The notes beneath the pieces were generated by a model that saw only the letters and a program-made list of their open reading frames with translations, searched no databases and was not told where the DNA came from. Made by a program: the position numbers and the translations under genes. Of a stretch of DNA of 64,000 nt, positions 16,860 to 25,380 are shown piece by piece. The DNA lies in NCBI RefSeq assembly GCF_965277665.1, contig NZ_OZ255835.1, positions 2,356,001-2,420,000 of the forward strand, given 5' to 3'. This stretch comes from Lichenicoccus sp965277665. GTDB lineage: Bacteria; Pseudomonadota; Alphaproteobacteria; Acetobacterales; Acetobacteraceae. Within the stretch, counting starts at the first letter, position 1. Every line of letters starts with the position of its first letter.

Positions 16860-17873
16860 ATGCCGGACGGTGGATCAGGGCGCCCCGAGCCGAAGGCGGC
16901 AACGCGTCACGACTGGACCCGTGGCGAGGTGGCAGGACTGATCGCGCTGCCCTTCCCGGAGCTGCTGTTCCGGGCGCAGACGGTGCATCGCGCGCATTTC
17001 GATCCCACCGAGGTGCAGATCTCGACCCTGCTGTCGATCAAGACCGGCGGCTGCCCGGAGGATTGCGGCTACTGCTCGCAGAGCGTGCATCACGAGAGCG
17101 GGCTGAAGGCCAGCAAGCTGATGCAGGTCGAGGCCGTGCTGGACGAGGCGCGCGCGGCCCAGCAGGGGGGTGCAAGCCGGTTCTGCATGGGCGCCGCCTG
17201 GCGCTCGCCGAAGGACCATGACCTCGACGCCGTCTGCGCGATGATCGCGGGCGTCAAGGCGATGGGCCTGGAGACCTGCGTGACGCTCGGCATGCTGACC
17301 GGCCCGCAGGCCGGGCGCCTGCGCCGCGCCGGGCTCGACTACTACAACCACAACCTCGATACCTCGCCCGAGCACTATGGCCGCGTGATCACCACGCGCA
17401 CCTACCAGGACCGGCTGGATACGCTGGGCCATGTGCGCGATGCCGGCATCAATGTCTGCTGCGGCGGCATCATCGGGCTCGGCGAGAGCGAGGACGACCA
17501 GGCGGGGCTGATCGCCACCCTCGCCTGCCTCACGCCGCATCCCGAGAGCGTGCCGATCAACCTGCTGGTGCGGGTGGTCGGCACGAAGCTCGCGGATGCC
17601 GCTGCGGTGGACCCGATCAGCTTCGTGCGCATCATCGCCGCCGCCCGCATCACCATGCCGCACAGCATGGTGCGGCTGTCGGCCGGGCGCGAGAGCCTGA
17701 GCGACGAGGCACAGGCGCTGTGCTTTCTGGCCGGCGCCAACTCGATCTTCTACGGACCCAAGCTGCTGACCACGCCGAATGCCGTCGAGAGCCAGGACAT
17801 GCGCCTGCTCGACCGGCTGGGCATGGTGCCGATGGCCGTCCCTGAAACAGGGAGTGCCACCCAGGCATCATGA
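16860..17873 (+). CDS. bioB: Biotin synthase
   Basis: Radical SAM enzyme that inserts sulfur into dethiobiotin. The 337-residue product has the [4Fe-4S] cluster motif C65-P-E-D-C69-G-Y-C72, then GASRFCMGAAWR, the MGLETCVTLGMLT strand, YYNHNLDTSPE, GINVCCGGIIGLGE and the late RLSAGRESLSDE and FLAGANSIFYG motifs, all BioB-specific. The ATG at 16860 has a GGAGGA ribosome site; the frame is open further upstream without family sequence. The stop overlaps queE (ATGA). No other bio gene is near; it instead heads the queuosine-precursor operon, a shared need for radical SAM chemistry and iron-sulfur clusters. Confidence 0.96.
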   Translation: MPDGGSGRPEPKAATRHDWTRGEVAGLIALPFPELLFRAQTVHRAHFDPTEVQISTLLSIKTGGCPEDCGYCSQSVHHESGLKASKLMQVEAVLDEARAAQQGGASRFCMGAAWRSPKDHDLDAVCAMIAGVKAMGLETCVTLGMLTGPQAGRLRRAGLDYYNHNLDTSPEHYGRVITTRTYQDRLDTLGHVRDAGINVCCGGIIGLGESEDDQAGLIATLACLTPHPESVPINLLVRVVGTKLADAAAVDPISFVRIIAAARITMPHSMVRLSAGRESLSDEAQALCFLAGANSIFYGPKLLTTPNAVESQDMRLLDRLGMVPMAVPETGSATQAS

Positions 17874-18502
17874 GCTACGCGGTCAAGGAGCTGTTCGCGA
17901 CATTGCAGGGCGAGGGCGCGCAGGCCGGACGCGCGTCGGTGTTCTGCCGCTTCGCCGGCTGCAACCTGTGGTCGGGGCGCGAGCACGACCGTGCAACGGC
18001 GACCTGCCGGTTCTGCGATACCGACTTCGTCGGCATGGACGGCGAGGGCGGCGGCCGGTTCGACGACGCGGCTGCCCTGGCGGATGCGATCGCCGCCTGC
18101 TGGGCCGCTGGCGCCGAGCAGCGCTACGTCGTGTTCACCGGCGGCGAGCCGCTGCTGCAGCTCGACGCGGCGCTGATCGCGGCCGTGCACGCGCGCGATT
18201 TTGCCATTGCGGTGGAGACCAACGGCACGCTGGAAGCGCCGGACGCGCTCGACTGGATCTGCGTCAGTCCGAAAGCGGGTGCCGAGTTCCGCCAGCGTGC
18301 GGGGCACGAGTTGAAGCTGGTCTATCCGCAACCCGGCCTGCCGCCGGACCATCTCGAGGCGCTGGCGTTCCGGCATTTCTTCCTGCAGCCGATGGACGGG
18401 CCGGACCAGGCGGCGAATACCCGCGATGCGGTGGCCTATTGCCTGGCGCACCCGAAATGGCGGCTCAGCGTGCAGACCCACAAGATGATCGGGATCGCCT
18501 GA
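17870..18502 (+). CDS. queE: 7-carboxy-7-deazaguanine synthase
   Basis: Radical SAM enzyme converting carboxytetrahydropterin to 7-carboxy-7-deazaguanine in queuosine synthesis. At 210 residues it has the QueE layout: KELFATLQGEGAQAGRASVFCRFAGC at the start and a cluster motif C31-x14-C46-x2-C49, the spacing peculiar to QueE. FTGGEPLLQ near residue 89 and ETNGTLEAP near 118 bind SAM. It overlaps bioB by four bases (ATGA) and precedes queC by one base. Confidence 0.95.
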   Translation: MSYAVKELFATLQGEGAQAGRASVFCRFAGCNLWSGREHDRATATCRFCDTDFVGMDGEGGGRFDDAAALADAIAACWAAGAEQRYVVFTGGEPLLQLDAALIAAVHARDFAIAVETNGTLEAPDALDWICVSPKAGAEFRQRAGHELKLVYPQPGLPPDHLEALAFRHFFLQPMDGPDQAANTRDAVAYCLAHPKWRLSVQTHKMIGIA

Positions 18503-18503
18503 G

Positions 18504-19223
18504 ATGCCGGCGACGCTCATCGCCGACCAGAAGGCGCTGGTGCTGTTCTCCGGCGGCCAGGATTCCGGCACCTGCCTGGCCTGGGCGCTCGACCGGTTTG
18601 CCCACGTCGAGACGCTCGGCTTCGACTACGGCCAGCGCCATCTGGTCGAGCTGAGCTGCCGGAGCACGGTGCGCGACGGGCTGGTGCGGCTGCATCCCCA
18701 ATGGGGCGAACGTCTGGGCTGCGACCACACGCTGTCGCTCGACGCCCTCGGCCAGCTGTCCGAGACCGCGCTGACCCGCGACGCCGAGATCACGCTGGGC
18801 GAGAACGGGTTGCCGAACACCTTCGTGCCCGGGCGCAACCTGCTGTTCCTGACATTCGCGGCAGCGCTCGCGGTGCGGCGTGGCGCGCGGCATCTGGTTG
18901 GCGGCATGTGCGAGACCGACTATTCGGGGTATCCCGACTGTCGCGACGACACCATCAAGGCGCTGCAGGTCGCCCTCAATCTTGGCATGGACCGGCGCTT
19001 CGTGCTGCACACGCCGCTGATGTGGCGCGACAAGGCGCAGACCTGGCAACTCGCGGAAACCCTGGGCGGCGGGCCGCTGGTCGAGCTGCTGCGCCGCGAA
19101 ACCCATAGCTGCTATCTCGGCGACCGCAGCCGACTGCACCCCTGGGGCCATGGCTGCGGCCACTGCCCGGCCTGCGACCTGCGTCGCCGGGGCTGGGAGC
19201 GCTACGAAGCCGCCGCCGCATGA
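18504..19223 (+). CDS. queC: 7-cyano-7-deazaguanine (preQ0) synthase
   Basis: ATP-dependent enzyme that turns 7-carboxy-7-deazaguanine and ammonia into preQ0. The 239-residue protein has the PP-loop LVLFSGGQDSGTCLAWAL near residue 12, GFDYGQRH near 36, FVPGRNLLFLTFAAALA, and GGMCETDYSGYPDCR. The C-terminal zinc site is SCYLG...GCGHCPACDLRRRGW. It overlaps queD by four bases. Confidence 0.95.
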   Translation: MPATLIADQKALVLFSGGQDSGTCLAWALDRFAHVETLGFDYGQRHLVELSCRSTVRDGLVRLHPQWGERLGCDHTLSLDALGQLSETALTRDAEITLGENGLPNTFVPGRNLLFLTFAAALAVRRGARHLVGGMCETDYSGYPDCRDDTIKALQVALNLGMDRRFVLHTPLMWRDKAQTWQLAETLGGGPLVELLRRETHSCYLGDRSRLHPWGHGCGHCPACDLRRRGWERYEAAAA

Positions 19224-19783
19224 CTGCCGCCCCGAACTCTCCGGCCCTGCTGTTCAGTCGCCGCTTCTCGATGGGCCACCGGCTGCTCCGCGGCGGCTCA
19301 GAGTCCTGCGCGCTGCCGCACGGCCATAACGAGACCGTCACCGTCCGGCTGCAGGCGACGTCGCCGCGGCGCCTCGATGGCGGCGCCAACATGGTGCTGC
19401 CGTTCGAACGCGCCAAGGCGACCTGGCATCGCTGGATCGACGACCATCTCGACCACGCGCTGCAACTCGGCGAGGACGATCCGCTGCTCGGCTGGTTCCT
19501 GGCCCACGAGCCGGCGCGGGCGGAGCGCATTGTGCTGACGCCGGGCGATCCGACCACCGAATTGATGGCGTGCCTGATGATGGCCAAGCTGGCTGCGTTC
19601 CTGCAGGCCGACGGCGACCTGCTGCGCTGCGTCGAGATCCGCCTCGAGGAGACGCCCACCAACACCGTGCTGTTCAACGGCGATCCGCTCGCCGTGCTGC
19701 CCGCTGCGCGCCCCGCGCTGCATTGCTGGTGGCGCCGCGCCGACATGAGCATCGCCGACCCGATCCGGAGCCTTGCCGCATGA
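19220..19783 (+). CDS. queD: 6-carboxytetrahydropterin synthase, QueD family
   Basis: Makes 6-carboxy-5,6,7,8-tetrahydropterin from dihydroneopterin triphosphate. The 187-residue protein keeps the zinc ligands H20, H34 and H36 (FSMGHRL and LPHGHNETV), the catalytic cysteine C30, and the late ETPTNTV motif with the pterin-binding glutamate. It is longer than E. coli QueD (120), because of an extra segment around residues 60-110, as in an alphaproteobacterial subgroup. The ATGA overlaps with queC and queF mark it as part of one operon. Confidence 0.88.
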   Translation: MTAAPNSPALLFSRRFSMGHRLLRGGSESCALPHGHNETVTVRLQATSPRRLDGGANMVLPFERAKATWHRWIDDHLDHALQLGEDDPLLGWFLAHEPARAERIVLTPGDPTTELMACLMMAKLAAFLQADGDLLRCVEIRLEETPTNTVLFNGDPLAVLPAARPALHCWWRRADMSIADPIRSLAA

Positions 19784-20244
19784 GTGATCCCTCGACCCAC
19801 GGCCTGACCCAGCTTGGACGTCCCGCCGCGCAGCCGGCGAGCCCGGAGCAGGCGGTGCTGGAACGGGTCGCAGCACCCCATCCCGGCAGGCAGTATCTGG
19901 TGCGCTTCACCGCACCGGAATTCACCTCGCTCTGCCCGGTCACCGGGCAGCCGGACTTCGCGCACCTGGTGATCGACTATATACCCCGCGACTGGATCGT
20001 CGAGAGCAAGTCGCTCAAGCTCTATCTCACCAGCTTCCGCAACCACGGCGCCTTCCACGAGGCGTGCAGCGTGCAGATCGCCGGCACGCTGGTGGAACGC
20101 CTGGACCCGGTCTGGCTGCGCATCGGCGCCTACTGGTATCCGCGCGGCGGCATCCCGATCGACGTGTTCTGGCAGACCGGCGCCCCGCCGGACGGCGTCT
20201 GGGTCCCGGCGCAGGACGTGCCGGGATATCGCGGGCGGGGGTGA
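19780..20244 (+). CDS. queF: NADPH-dependent 7-cyano-7-deazaguanine reductase, short form
   Basis: Reduces preQ0 to preQ1, the base inserted into tRNA. The 154-residue protein is the unimodular QueF type. The catalytic cysteine C52 lies in FTSLCPVTGQPDF with the acid D59, and the VESKSLKLYLTSFRNHG substrate motif and FHE follow. It is the last gene of bioB-queE-queC-queD-queF, so only GTP cyclohydrolase (folE) is missing locally for preQ1 synthesis. Confidence 0.95.
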   Translation: MSDPSTHGLTQLGRPAAQPASPEQAVLERVAAPHPGRQYLVRFTAPEFTSLCPVTGQPDFAHLVIDYIPRDWIVESKSLKLYLTSFRNHGAFHEACSVQIAGTLVERLDPVWLRIGAYWYPRGGIPIDVFWQTGAPPDGVWVPAQDVPGYRGRG

Positions 20245-20334
20245 TCTGCGTGAGCCGGCTCAGGGCTCTTCGCGCGCCGCTGCCCCGCGCGAAGACGATC
20301 TTTCACGCGTCTCAGATCGACGGGAGGAGCTCCC

Positions 20335-20922
20335 TTGGCTGATGATCCATCAAAAAGCACAAGGCGGCCGCCTGCTGGCCTGATCCTTCGCGCGGTTCGT
20401 CCGCAGGACGCCGAGGCGCTGGCCGCAATGATGAACCTGCCCGGTTTCCTGTGGGGAACGACGCGCATCCCTTTCGAAACCTCCGAGGACGTCAGGAGCC
20501 GCCTGGAGAAGGGTCTTCCTGGTGGGCGCAGATTGGTGGCGGTTGTCGACGGCGAGGTGATTGGCAACGCTGCCCTGGAGCGATTGACCGGCCGTCGCGC
20601 CCATGTCGGCAGGATCGGCATGGGCGTTCACGATGACTGGGTCGGACGTGGGATCGGGACGGAGCTCATGGCCGCTCTGGTCGATCTGGCCGACAATTGG
20701 CTAGCCCTGCGGCGGCTCGAACTGGAGGTGAACGCTGACAATCTCCCGGCTCTCGCCCTCTACCGGAGGTTTGGCTTCGAGATCGAGGGAACTCATCGCG
20801 GGCACATCTTCAGACTTGGGCAGTTCATCGACGGCTACTCGATGGCACGGCTGAAGCATCAGCCGTCTATCCAATCAGCGCCCGCAGCTTCGCCCTTACC
20901 TCCGCCAACTCCGCCGCGCTGA
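20335..20922 (+). CDS. GNAT-family N-acetyltransferase
   Basis: A 195-residue acetyltransferase of the RimI/phosphinothricin type. LILRAVRPQDAEALAAMM begins the fold; the acetyl-CoA motif is IGMGVHDDWVGRGIGTELM (near residues 97-115), and LELEVNADNLPALALYRRFGFEIEG is the classic beta5/alpha4 segment. The start is TTG at 20335 behind a strong GGGAGGAG ribosome site. The Pro/Ala/Ser-rich last 18 residues are not family-like and overlap mazF antisense by 56 bases. The substrate is unknown. Confidence 0.88.
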   Translation: MADDPSKSTRRPPAGLILRAVRPQDAEALAAMMNLPGFLWGTTRIPFETSEDVRSRLEKGLPGGRRLVAVVDGEVIGNAALERLTGRRAHVGRIGMGVHDDWVGRGIGTELMAALVDLADNWLALRRLELEVNADNLPALALYRRFGFEIEGTHRGHIFRLGQFIDGYSMARLKHQPSIQSAPAASPLPPPTPPR

Positions 20923-21199
20923 CCCGGCCTTTGCGTATCGCCTTTCGGGCTCGCCAGTCCTGGCTCTTCACCTGGTCGGCAAGCACCACGCTGGGTGGCC
21001 TGCCAGCCAGCGTCACCTCGAAGGGATAGCCCTTGATGCGGGTCGTCGTCGGGCAACAGAGGATCATGCCGGCTCTGCCGTTATAGGCCGCCGGGCTCAG
21101 CACCACGGCCGGCCGGTGCCCGGCCTGCTCATGGCCGGCCTGGGGGTCGAACTCCAGCCAGACGATGTCACCCGCATCCGGCACATAGTCCGGCGCCAC
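20867..21199 (-). CDS. mazF: MazF-type endoribonuclease toxin
   Basis: A 110-residue MazF/PemK protein: DYVPDAGDIVWLEFDPQAGHEQAGHRPAVVLSP at the start carries the typical GDIVW and the catalytic arginine region (GHRPAVVLS), then CCPTTTRIKGYPFEV and VVLADQVKSQDWRAR. It should cut mRNA at short sequence motifs. The GTG start overlaps the mazE TAG by one base, behind an AGGAGG site inside mazE. The 3' end overlaps the convergent acetyltransferase gene. Confidence 0.92.
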   Translation of the reverse strand: MAPDYVPDAGDIVWLEFDPQAGHEQAGHRPAVVLSPAAYNGRAGMILCCPTTTRIKGYPFEVTLAGRPPSVVLADQVKSQDWRARKAIRKGRVSAAELAEVRAKLRALIG

Positions 21200-21441
21200 T
21201 ACCAGACCTCCTGGCCGACGGCTGCTCCCGTCTCGATGGGCGCATGGCGGTTCTCCTCGGTAATTTCTGCGACCAGGGCCGCCAGGTCGTAGCTCGCCGG
21301 CCGGAGCGGCTCGATGATAATCCGCCCGGCTTCCTCGCGGACATCGACCGGCTGGTCGAGATGGACCTGCGCCGCCTCGAGCACGCCGGCCGGGATCCGC
21401 ACGGCGGCGCTGTTGCCCCACTTCTTCACCACTCCCTGCAT
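21199..21441 (-). CDS. mazE: MazE-type antitoxin, AbrB fold
   Basis: An 80-residue antitoxin. The swapped-hairpin AbrB DNA-binding part is QGVVKKWGNSAAVRIPAGVLEAA (residues 2-24), and the C-terminal tail ENRHAPIETGAAVGQEVW binds and blocks MazF. The order antitoxin then toxin, with a one-base overlap, is standard. AT-rich sequence with TATA-like content (about 21455-21475) upstream probably holds the operon promoter. Confidence 0.92.
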   Translation of the reverse strand: MQGVVKKWGNSAAVRIPAGVLEAAQVHLDQPVDVREEAGRIIIEPLRPASYDLAALVAEITEENRHAPIETGAAVGQEVW

Positions 21442-21560
21442 GACACCCTCCGTAAAGTAGATACAACGTATATACTAGCGTTCAGTCCGTCAAGACACGC
21501 TCCAAGCATAGGCGTGCGCCTAGGACCGGGCTAAGGTCGGGCAACGGTTACGCAACACTG

Positions 21561-22271
21561 ATGCAGGCAGCCATGGTCTCTCGGTCGGATCCCTCCGCGC
21601 GGTCGGGCGTGCGGCTGTTCCTCGACAGCGCCGATCGCGGCGCCTGGGAGCGCTGGCTGCCGAGCGGGTTGTTCTTCGGGATCACCACCAATCCCACCAT
21701 CCTGGACGCCGCCGGCCTCGCCTGTCGGCTGCCGGTCCTTGCCGATCTTGCCCGTGACGCCTTTGCGCATGGGATCGAGGAGCTGCAGGTGCAGACATGG
21801 GGCACCGACACCGCCCCGCTGGTCCGCAACGGCCTGGCGCTGGCGGCTCTCTCCCCGCGCATCGTGGTCAAGGTGCCGGTCACCTTCGAGGGCGTGCGCG
21901 CGGTGGCCGCCCTGCATCGCGAGGGGGTGCGCACCACGCTGACCGCGGTCTATGCGCCGCACCAGGCGCTGACCGCCGCCGCCGCCGGCGCCGACTACGT
22001 GGCGCCGTATTTCGGCCGCATGGGCGATCTGGGCCGCGACGCGCTGGGTGAGATCATCGCCATGCGCTCGATCCTGGCGGCGTCAGGCCGAACCACCCGG
22101 CTGCTGGTGGCGAGCATCCGCAGCGCCGCCGACCTTGCCGCCCTGGCCGCAGCCGGGCTCGACAGCTTCACCTTCGGCACCAAGGTTGCAGAAGGCCTGT
22201 TCAACGACCCCGACAGCATCAAGGCTTCGGCGGTGTTCGAAGCAACCGCCGGAAGGGCGAGTGAGCCATGA
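21561..22271 (+). CDS. Transaldolase / fructose-6-phosphate aldolase family protein
   Basis: A 236-residue class I aldolase of the small transaldolase/FSA group. It shows LFLDSADRGAWERW, GLFFGITTNPTIL (near residues 37-49), the Schiff-base lysine K104 in IVVKVPVT, TLTAVYAPHQAL, YVAPYFGRM and FTFGTKVAEGLF. The enzyme would cleave or form a sugar phosphate. It is first in a three-gene operon with a mannitol dehydrogenase-family reductase and an aldo/keto reductase, all with ATGA/GTGA overlaps, pointing to catabolism of a rare sugar or polyol. Confidence 0.85.
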   Translation: MQAAMVSRSDPSARSGVRLFLDSADRGAWERWLPSGLFFGITTNPTILDAAGLACRLPVLADLARDAFAHGIEELQVQTWGTDTAPLVRNGLALAALSPRIVVKVPVTFEGVRAVAALHREGVRTTLTAVYAPHQALTAAAAGADYVAPYFGRMGDLGRDALGEIIAMRSILAASGRTTRLLVASIRSAADLAALAAAGLDSFTFGTKVAEGLFNDPDSIKASAVFEATAGRASEP

Positions 22272-23749
22272 CCGAGAGCGAGCTCATTGCCGCAATGCCG
22301 CCGAAGGTGGCCCGCCCGGCCTATGACCGCCACCGCGTGCGCGCCGGCATCGCGCATCTCGGCGTCGGCAATTTCCATCGCAGCCACCAGGCGTTCTATC
22401 TCGACCGGCTGCTGGCCGATCCTGAACAGAGCGGCTGGGGCATCCTCGGCATCGGCATCCAGGACACCCAGACGGAACGCGACAAGGCGCTCGCGCTGCA
22501 CGCGCAGCATGGCCTCTACACGCTGACCATCTGTCCGCCGGACGCTCCGGCCGAGACGGTGCTGATCGGCGCCCTGGTCGAGTACCTGCACCTGCCCAAC
22601 GACCCCGAGGCGGTACTGCGCCGGCTAGCCGACCCGGCGATCCGCATCGTCAGCCTGACCATCACCGAGGGCGGCTACAATCTCGACGAGCATGGCGCCT
22701 TCCGGCTGGAGCAGCCGGATGTCGCCGCCGATCTTGCGGCTGCCAAGGCAGGCATGGCACCGAAGACGGTGTTCGGGCTGGTCACGGAGGCCCTGCACCG
22801 TCGGCGCGCGGCTGGCGTCGGACCGTTCACCGTGCTGAGCTGCGACAACCTGATGCATAACGGGCAGGCCGCGCGCGCCGCCTTTCTCGGTTTCGCGCGC
22901 GCCCGCGACCCCGGCCTCGCCAACTGGATCGAGGCCGAGGTGAGCTTCCCGAACAGCATGGTGGACGGGATTGCGCCCTTCGTCTCCGCCGACGACGCGG
23001 CGCGCCTGAACGGGCAGAGCGGCGTCGCCGACCGGGTGCCGGTGTTCCGCGAGGACTTCACCCAGTGGGTGCTGGAGGACCGGTTCTGCGCCGGCCGGCC
23101 GCCGCTGGAGGCTGTCGGCGCGCAGTTCACCGACAACGTGGATCCGTATGAGCTGGTCAAGCTGCGCATGCTGAATGCCGGGCACACGGTGATGGCGCTG
23201 CCGTCGATCCTGATCGGCCATCAGCTGGTGCACGAGGCGATGCAGGACGAGCTGGTCAACGGCCTGGTCGAGCGCTACCTGTCCGAGGATGCGGCGCCGC
23301 ATTTGACCGCGCCGCCCGGCATGGGCACGGCCGACTACGCCGCGTTGCTGTTGCGGCGGTTCCGCAATCCGAACATCCGCGACCAGGTGAGCCGCATCGC
23401 CGGACAGAGCTCGGCCAAGCTGCCGGTGTTCCTGCGGCCGACGGCCCACGCGGTGCTGGCGGCGGGCGGCGACTACAGCCGGATCGCCTTCATCGCCGCC
23501 GCCTTCGTGGAATATCTGCGCGGCCAGGATGATTTCGGGCGCGGCTTTGTGGTGGCGGAGCCGGCCCTGACGGTGCCGGATCTGGCTTTGGCCGCACGGC
23601 ACGACCTCGTCTCGTTCCTGGGCATGAGCCCGTTCGCAGGCTGGAGCCTGGAACAGCATCCCGGCTTCATCGCCGAGGTCGGCCGGCAGCGCGCGGCGAT
23701 CCGCGCGAACGGCACGCGGCCCGCGCTGCAGGCGCTGCTGCAGCGGTGA
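22268..23749 (+). CDS. Mannitol dehydrogenase-family oxidoreductase (mannitol 2-dehydrogenase or fructuronate reductase)
   Basis: A 493-residue long-chain polyol dehydrogenase. The NAD-binding part has GIAHLGVGNFHRSHQAFYLD near residue 27. The signature LSCDNLMHNG and FPNSMVDGIAP lie near 197 and 234, and the catalytic lysine segment is VKLRMLNAGHTVMALPS (K near residue 297). It interconverts a ketose or keto-acid and its polyol or hydroxy acid using NAD(P)H; sequence alone does not choose between MtlK-, UxuB- and DalD-like roles. Both ends overlap neighbouring genes (ATGA upstream, GTGA downstream). Confidence 0.88.
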   Translation: MTESELIAAMPPKVARPAYDRHRVRAGIAHLGVGNFHRSHQAFYLDRLLADPEQSGWGILGIGIQDTQTERDKALALHAQHGLYTLTICPPDAPAETVLIGALVEYLHLPNDPEAVLRRLADPAIRIVSLTITEGGYNLDEHGAFRLEQPDVAADLAAAKAGMAPKTVFGLVTEALHRRRAAGVGPFTVLSCDNLMHNGQAARAAFLGFARARDPGLANWIEAEVSFPNSMVDGIAPFVSADDAARLNGQSGVADRVPVFREDFTQWVLEDRFCAGRPPLEAVGAQFTDNVDPYELVKLRMLNAGHTVMALPSILIGHQLVHEAMQDELVNGLVERYLSEDAAPHLTAPPGMGTADYAALLLRRFRNPNIRDQVSRIAGQSSAKLPVFLRPTAHAVLAAGGDYSRIAFIAAAFVEYLRGQDDFGRGFVVAEPALTVPDLALAARHDLVSFLGMSPFAGWSLEQHPGFIAEVGRQRAAIRANGTRPALQALLQR

Positions 23750-24786
23750 TCCCGACCCGGCGTCTCGGCCGCACGCAGCTCGAGGTCAGCCGGCTCGGCT
23801 TCGGCGCCAACGCGATCGGCAACCTCTATGCCGCACTCGACGAGGATGCGGCGCGGGCCGCGGTCGACGCCGCCTGGAGCAGCGGGGTGCGCTACTACGA
23901 TACCGCGCCGCTCTACGGCTACGGCCTGTCGGAACGCCGGCTCGGCGATCGGCTGCGGGCGCACCCGCGCGACGAGTACATATTGTCGAGCAAGGTCGGG
24001 CGGCTGCTGCGGCCGCACGGACGCGGCACCCCGCCGCGGCTGTCGGTGGCCGAGGGCGGCATCTTCGAGGGCGCGTTGCCGTTCCGGCCCGAGTTCGACT
24101 TCTCCTACGACGCCACCCTGCGCTCGTTCGAGGACAGCCTGCAGCGGCTCGGCCTGGCGCGCATCGATGTCCTGCTGATCCACGACGCCGACGCCTGGAC
24201 GCATGGCGCCGCGATCGACGACCGCCTGCGCGAGGTCGAGACCGGTGCGCTGCGCGCCCTGCGGCGGCTGCGCGACGCGGGCGCGATCGAGGCGTTCGGG
24301 GCCGGCGTCAACCAGGCCTCCGCCTGCGAGCGGCTGATGGAGCTCGGCGACTTCGACTGCTTCCTGCTCGCCGGCCGCTACACGCTGCTGGAACAGGATG
24401 CGCTGGACGGGCTGCTGCCGCGTTGCGTCGCCGCCGGCGTGTCGATCATCCTCGGCGCTCCGTTCAACTCCGGCATCCTGGCCACCGGCGCCATCACCGG
24501 CGCCCGCTACAACTACCAGCCGGCCGATGCCGCCATCCTCGACCGCGTCGCGCGGATCGAGCGCGTCTGCGCGGCGCATGACGTGCCGCTCGCCGCCGCC
24601 GCCCTGCAGTTCGTGCTGGCGCATCCGGCCGTCGCCAGCGTGATCCCGGGTGCGAAATCCGCCGCAGAGGCGCACCGGAATGCGGAGCTGGTGACCCGGC
24701 CGCTCCCGCCTGCGTTGTGGAGTGACCTCAAGGCCGAACGGCTGCTGCGCGCCGACGCTCCGGTGCCGGATCAGTTCTTGAAGTAG
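23746..24786 (+). CDS. Aldo/keto reductase, D-threo-aldose 1-dehydrogenase-like
   Basis: A 346-residue AKR barrel protein resembling L-fucose/D-threo-aldose 1-dehydrogenases. The tetrad residues are D52 and Y57 (YYDTAPLYGYGLSERRLG), K83 (ILSSKVGRLL) and a histidine in VLLIHDAD near 142. SVIPGAKSAAEAHRN binds the cofactor. The GTG start overlaps the upstream TGA, and the last 16 bases overlap the convergent DUF3297 gene. It would oxidise an aldose to a lactone, consistent with a sugar-catabolic operon. Confidence 0.88.
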   Translation: MIPTRRLGRTQLEVSRLGFGANAIGNLYAALDEDAARAAVDAAWSSGVRYYDTAPLYGYGLSERRLGDRLRAHPRDEYILSSKVGRLLRPHGRGTPPRLSVAEGGIFEGALPFRPEFDFSYDATLRSFEDSLQRLGLARIDVLLIHDADAWTHGAAIDDRLREVETGALRALRRLRDAGAIEAFGAGVNQASACERLMELGDFDCFLLAGRYTLLEQDALDGLLPRCVAAGVSIILGAPFNSGILATGAITGARYNYQPADAAILDRVARIERVCAAHDVPLAAAALQFVLAHPAVASVIPGAKSAAEAHRNAELVTRPLPPALWSDLKAERLLRADAPVPDQFLK

Positions 24787-25010
24787 GGCTCCACCGCCCC
24801 CTGCAGCTTCATCGTCATCGGCGCGCCGGTGCGGGTCACGGTCTTGCCGACGGTCAGCCGCACCCAGCCCTCGCTGACGCAATATTCCTCGACATTGTCC
24901 TTCTCGACCCCCTTGAAGCGGATGCCGATGCCGCGCTTGAGGATATCGGCATCGTGGAAGGGGCTCGCGGGATCGACCGAGAGCCGGTCGGGAGGCGTCT
25001 CGCTGCTCAT
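24771..25010 (-). CDS. DUF3297 family protein
   Basis: A 79-residue protein matching the short DUF3297 family: PPDRLSVDPASPFHDADILKRGIGIRFKGVEKDNVEEYC, then WVRLTVGKTVTR...MKLQGAVEPYFK. It is complete and conserved in Alphaproteobacteria, but its function is unknown. The 3' end overlaps the aldo/keto reductase gene by 16 bases (tail to tail). Confidence 0.87.
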   Translation of the reverse strand: MSSETPPDRLSVDPASPFHDADILKRGIGIRFKGVEKDNVEEYCVSEGWVRLTVGKTVTRTGAPMTMKLQGAVEPYFKN

Positions 25011-25094
25011 GCTCGTCCTTCGGCTGTCTGCTTATTCTGTTTGCAATCGGAACAAAATCCAGATATCGTCTCGATAGTGATACGGAATCTCGTC

Positions 25095-25367
25095 ATGCAG
25101 ATCGCCTTCATTGCACCGCCACCGGTCCGGCCCACCTCCGCTCCGGACAGCGTCGCTGCCCCGGCTGCGTCATCGGCGATCGCGGCCAGCGGCCTTGTCC
25201 GGCCACTGACGCTGAACCCGGACCTGCACCTCGATCCGAGCCTCGGCATCGTGGTGACCGAGTATTTCAACGCGGTCGGCAAGGAGACCCAGCAATTTCC
25301 GGCCGTGCAGGCCATCCAGCGCTACCAGTTGTTCGGATTGAACGCCGCCGGCCCGGACGCACCCTGA
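25095..25367 (+). CDS. Small hypothetical protein
   Basis: A 90-residue protein starting MQIAFIAPPPVRPTSAP, with an Ala/Pro/Ser-rich first half and a conserved-looking second half (NPDLHLDPSLGIVVTEYFNA...FPAVQAIQRYQL). That second half resembles small Rhodospirillales proteins of the pattern LDPxLGxVVxEF...P..QxxxYR, which I cannot name. The ATG at 25095 is chosen by composition; in-frame sequence upstream looks like non-coding DNA. It is convergent with atpC, 13 bases away. Confidence 0.55.
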   Translation: MQIAFIAPPPVRPTSAPDSVAAPAASSAIAASGLVRPLTLNPDLHLDPSLGIVVTEYFNAVGKETQQFPAVQAIQRYQLFGLNAAGPDAP

Positions 25368-25380
25368 GCGCCGGGTCTGG

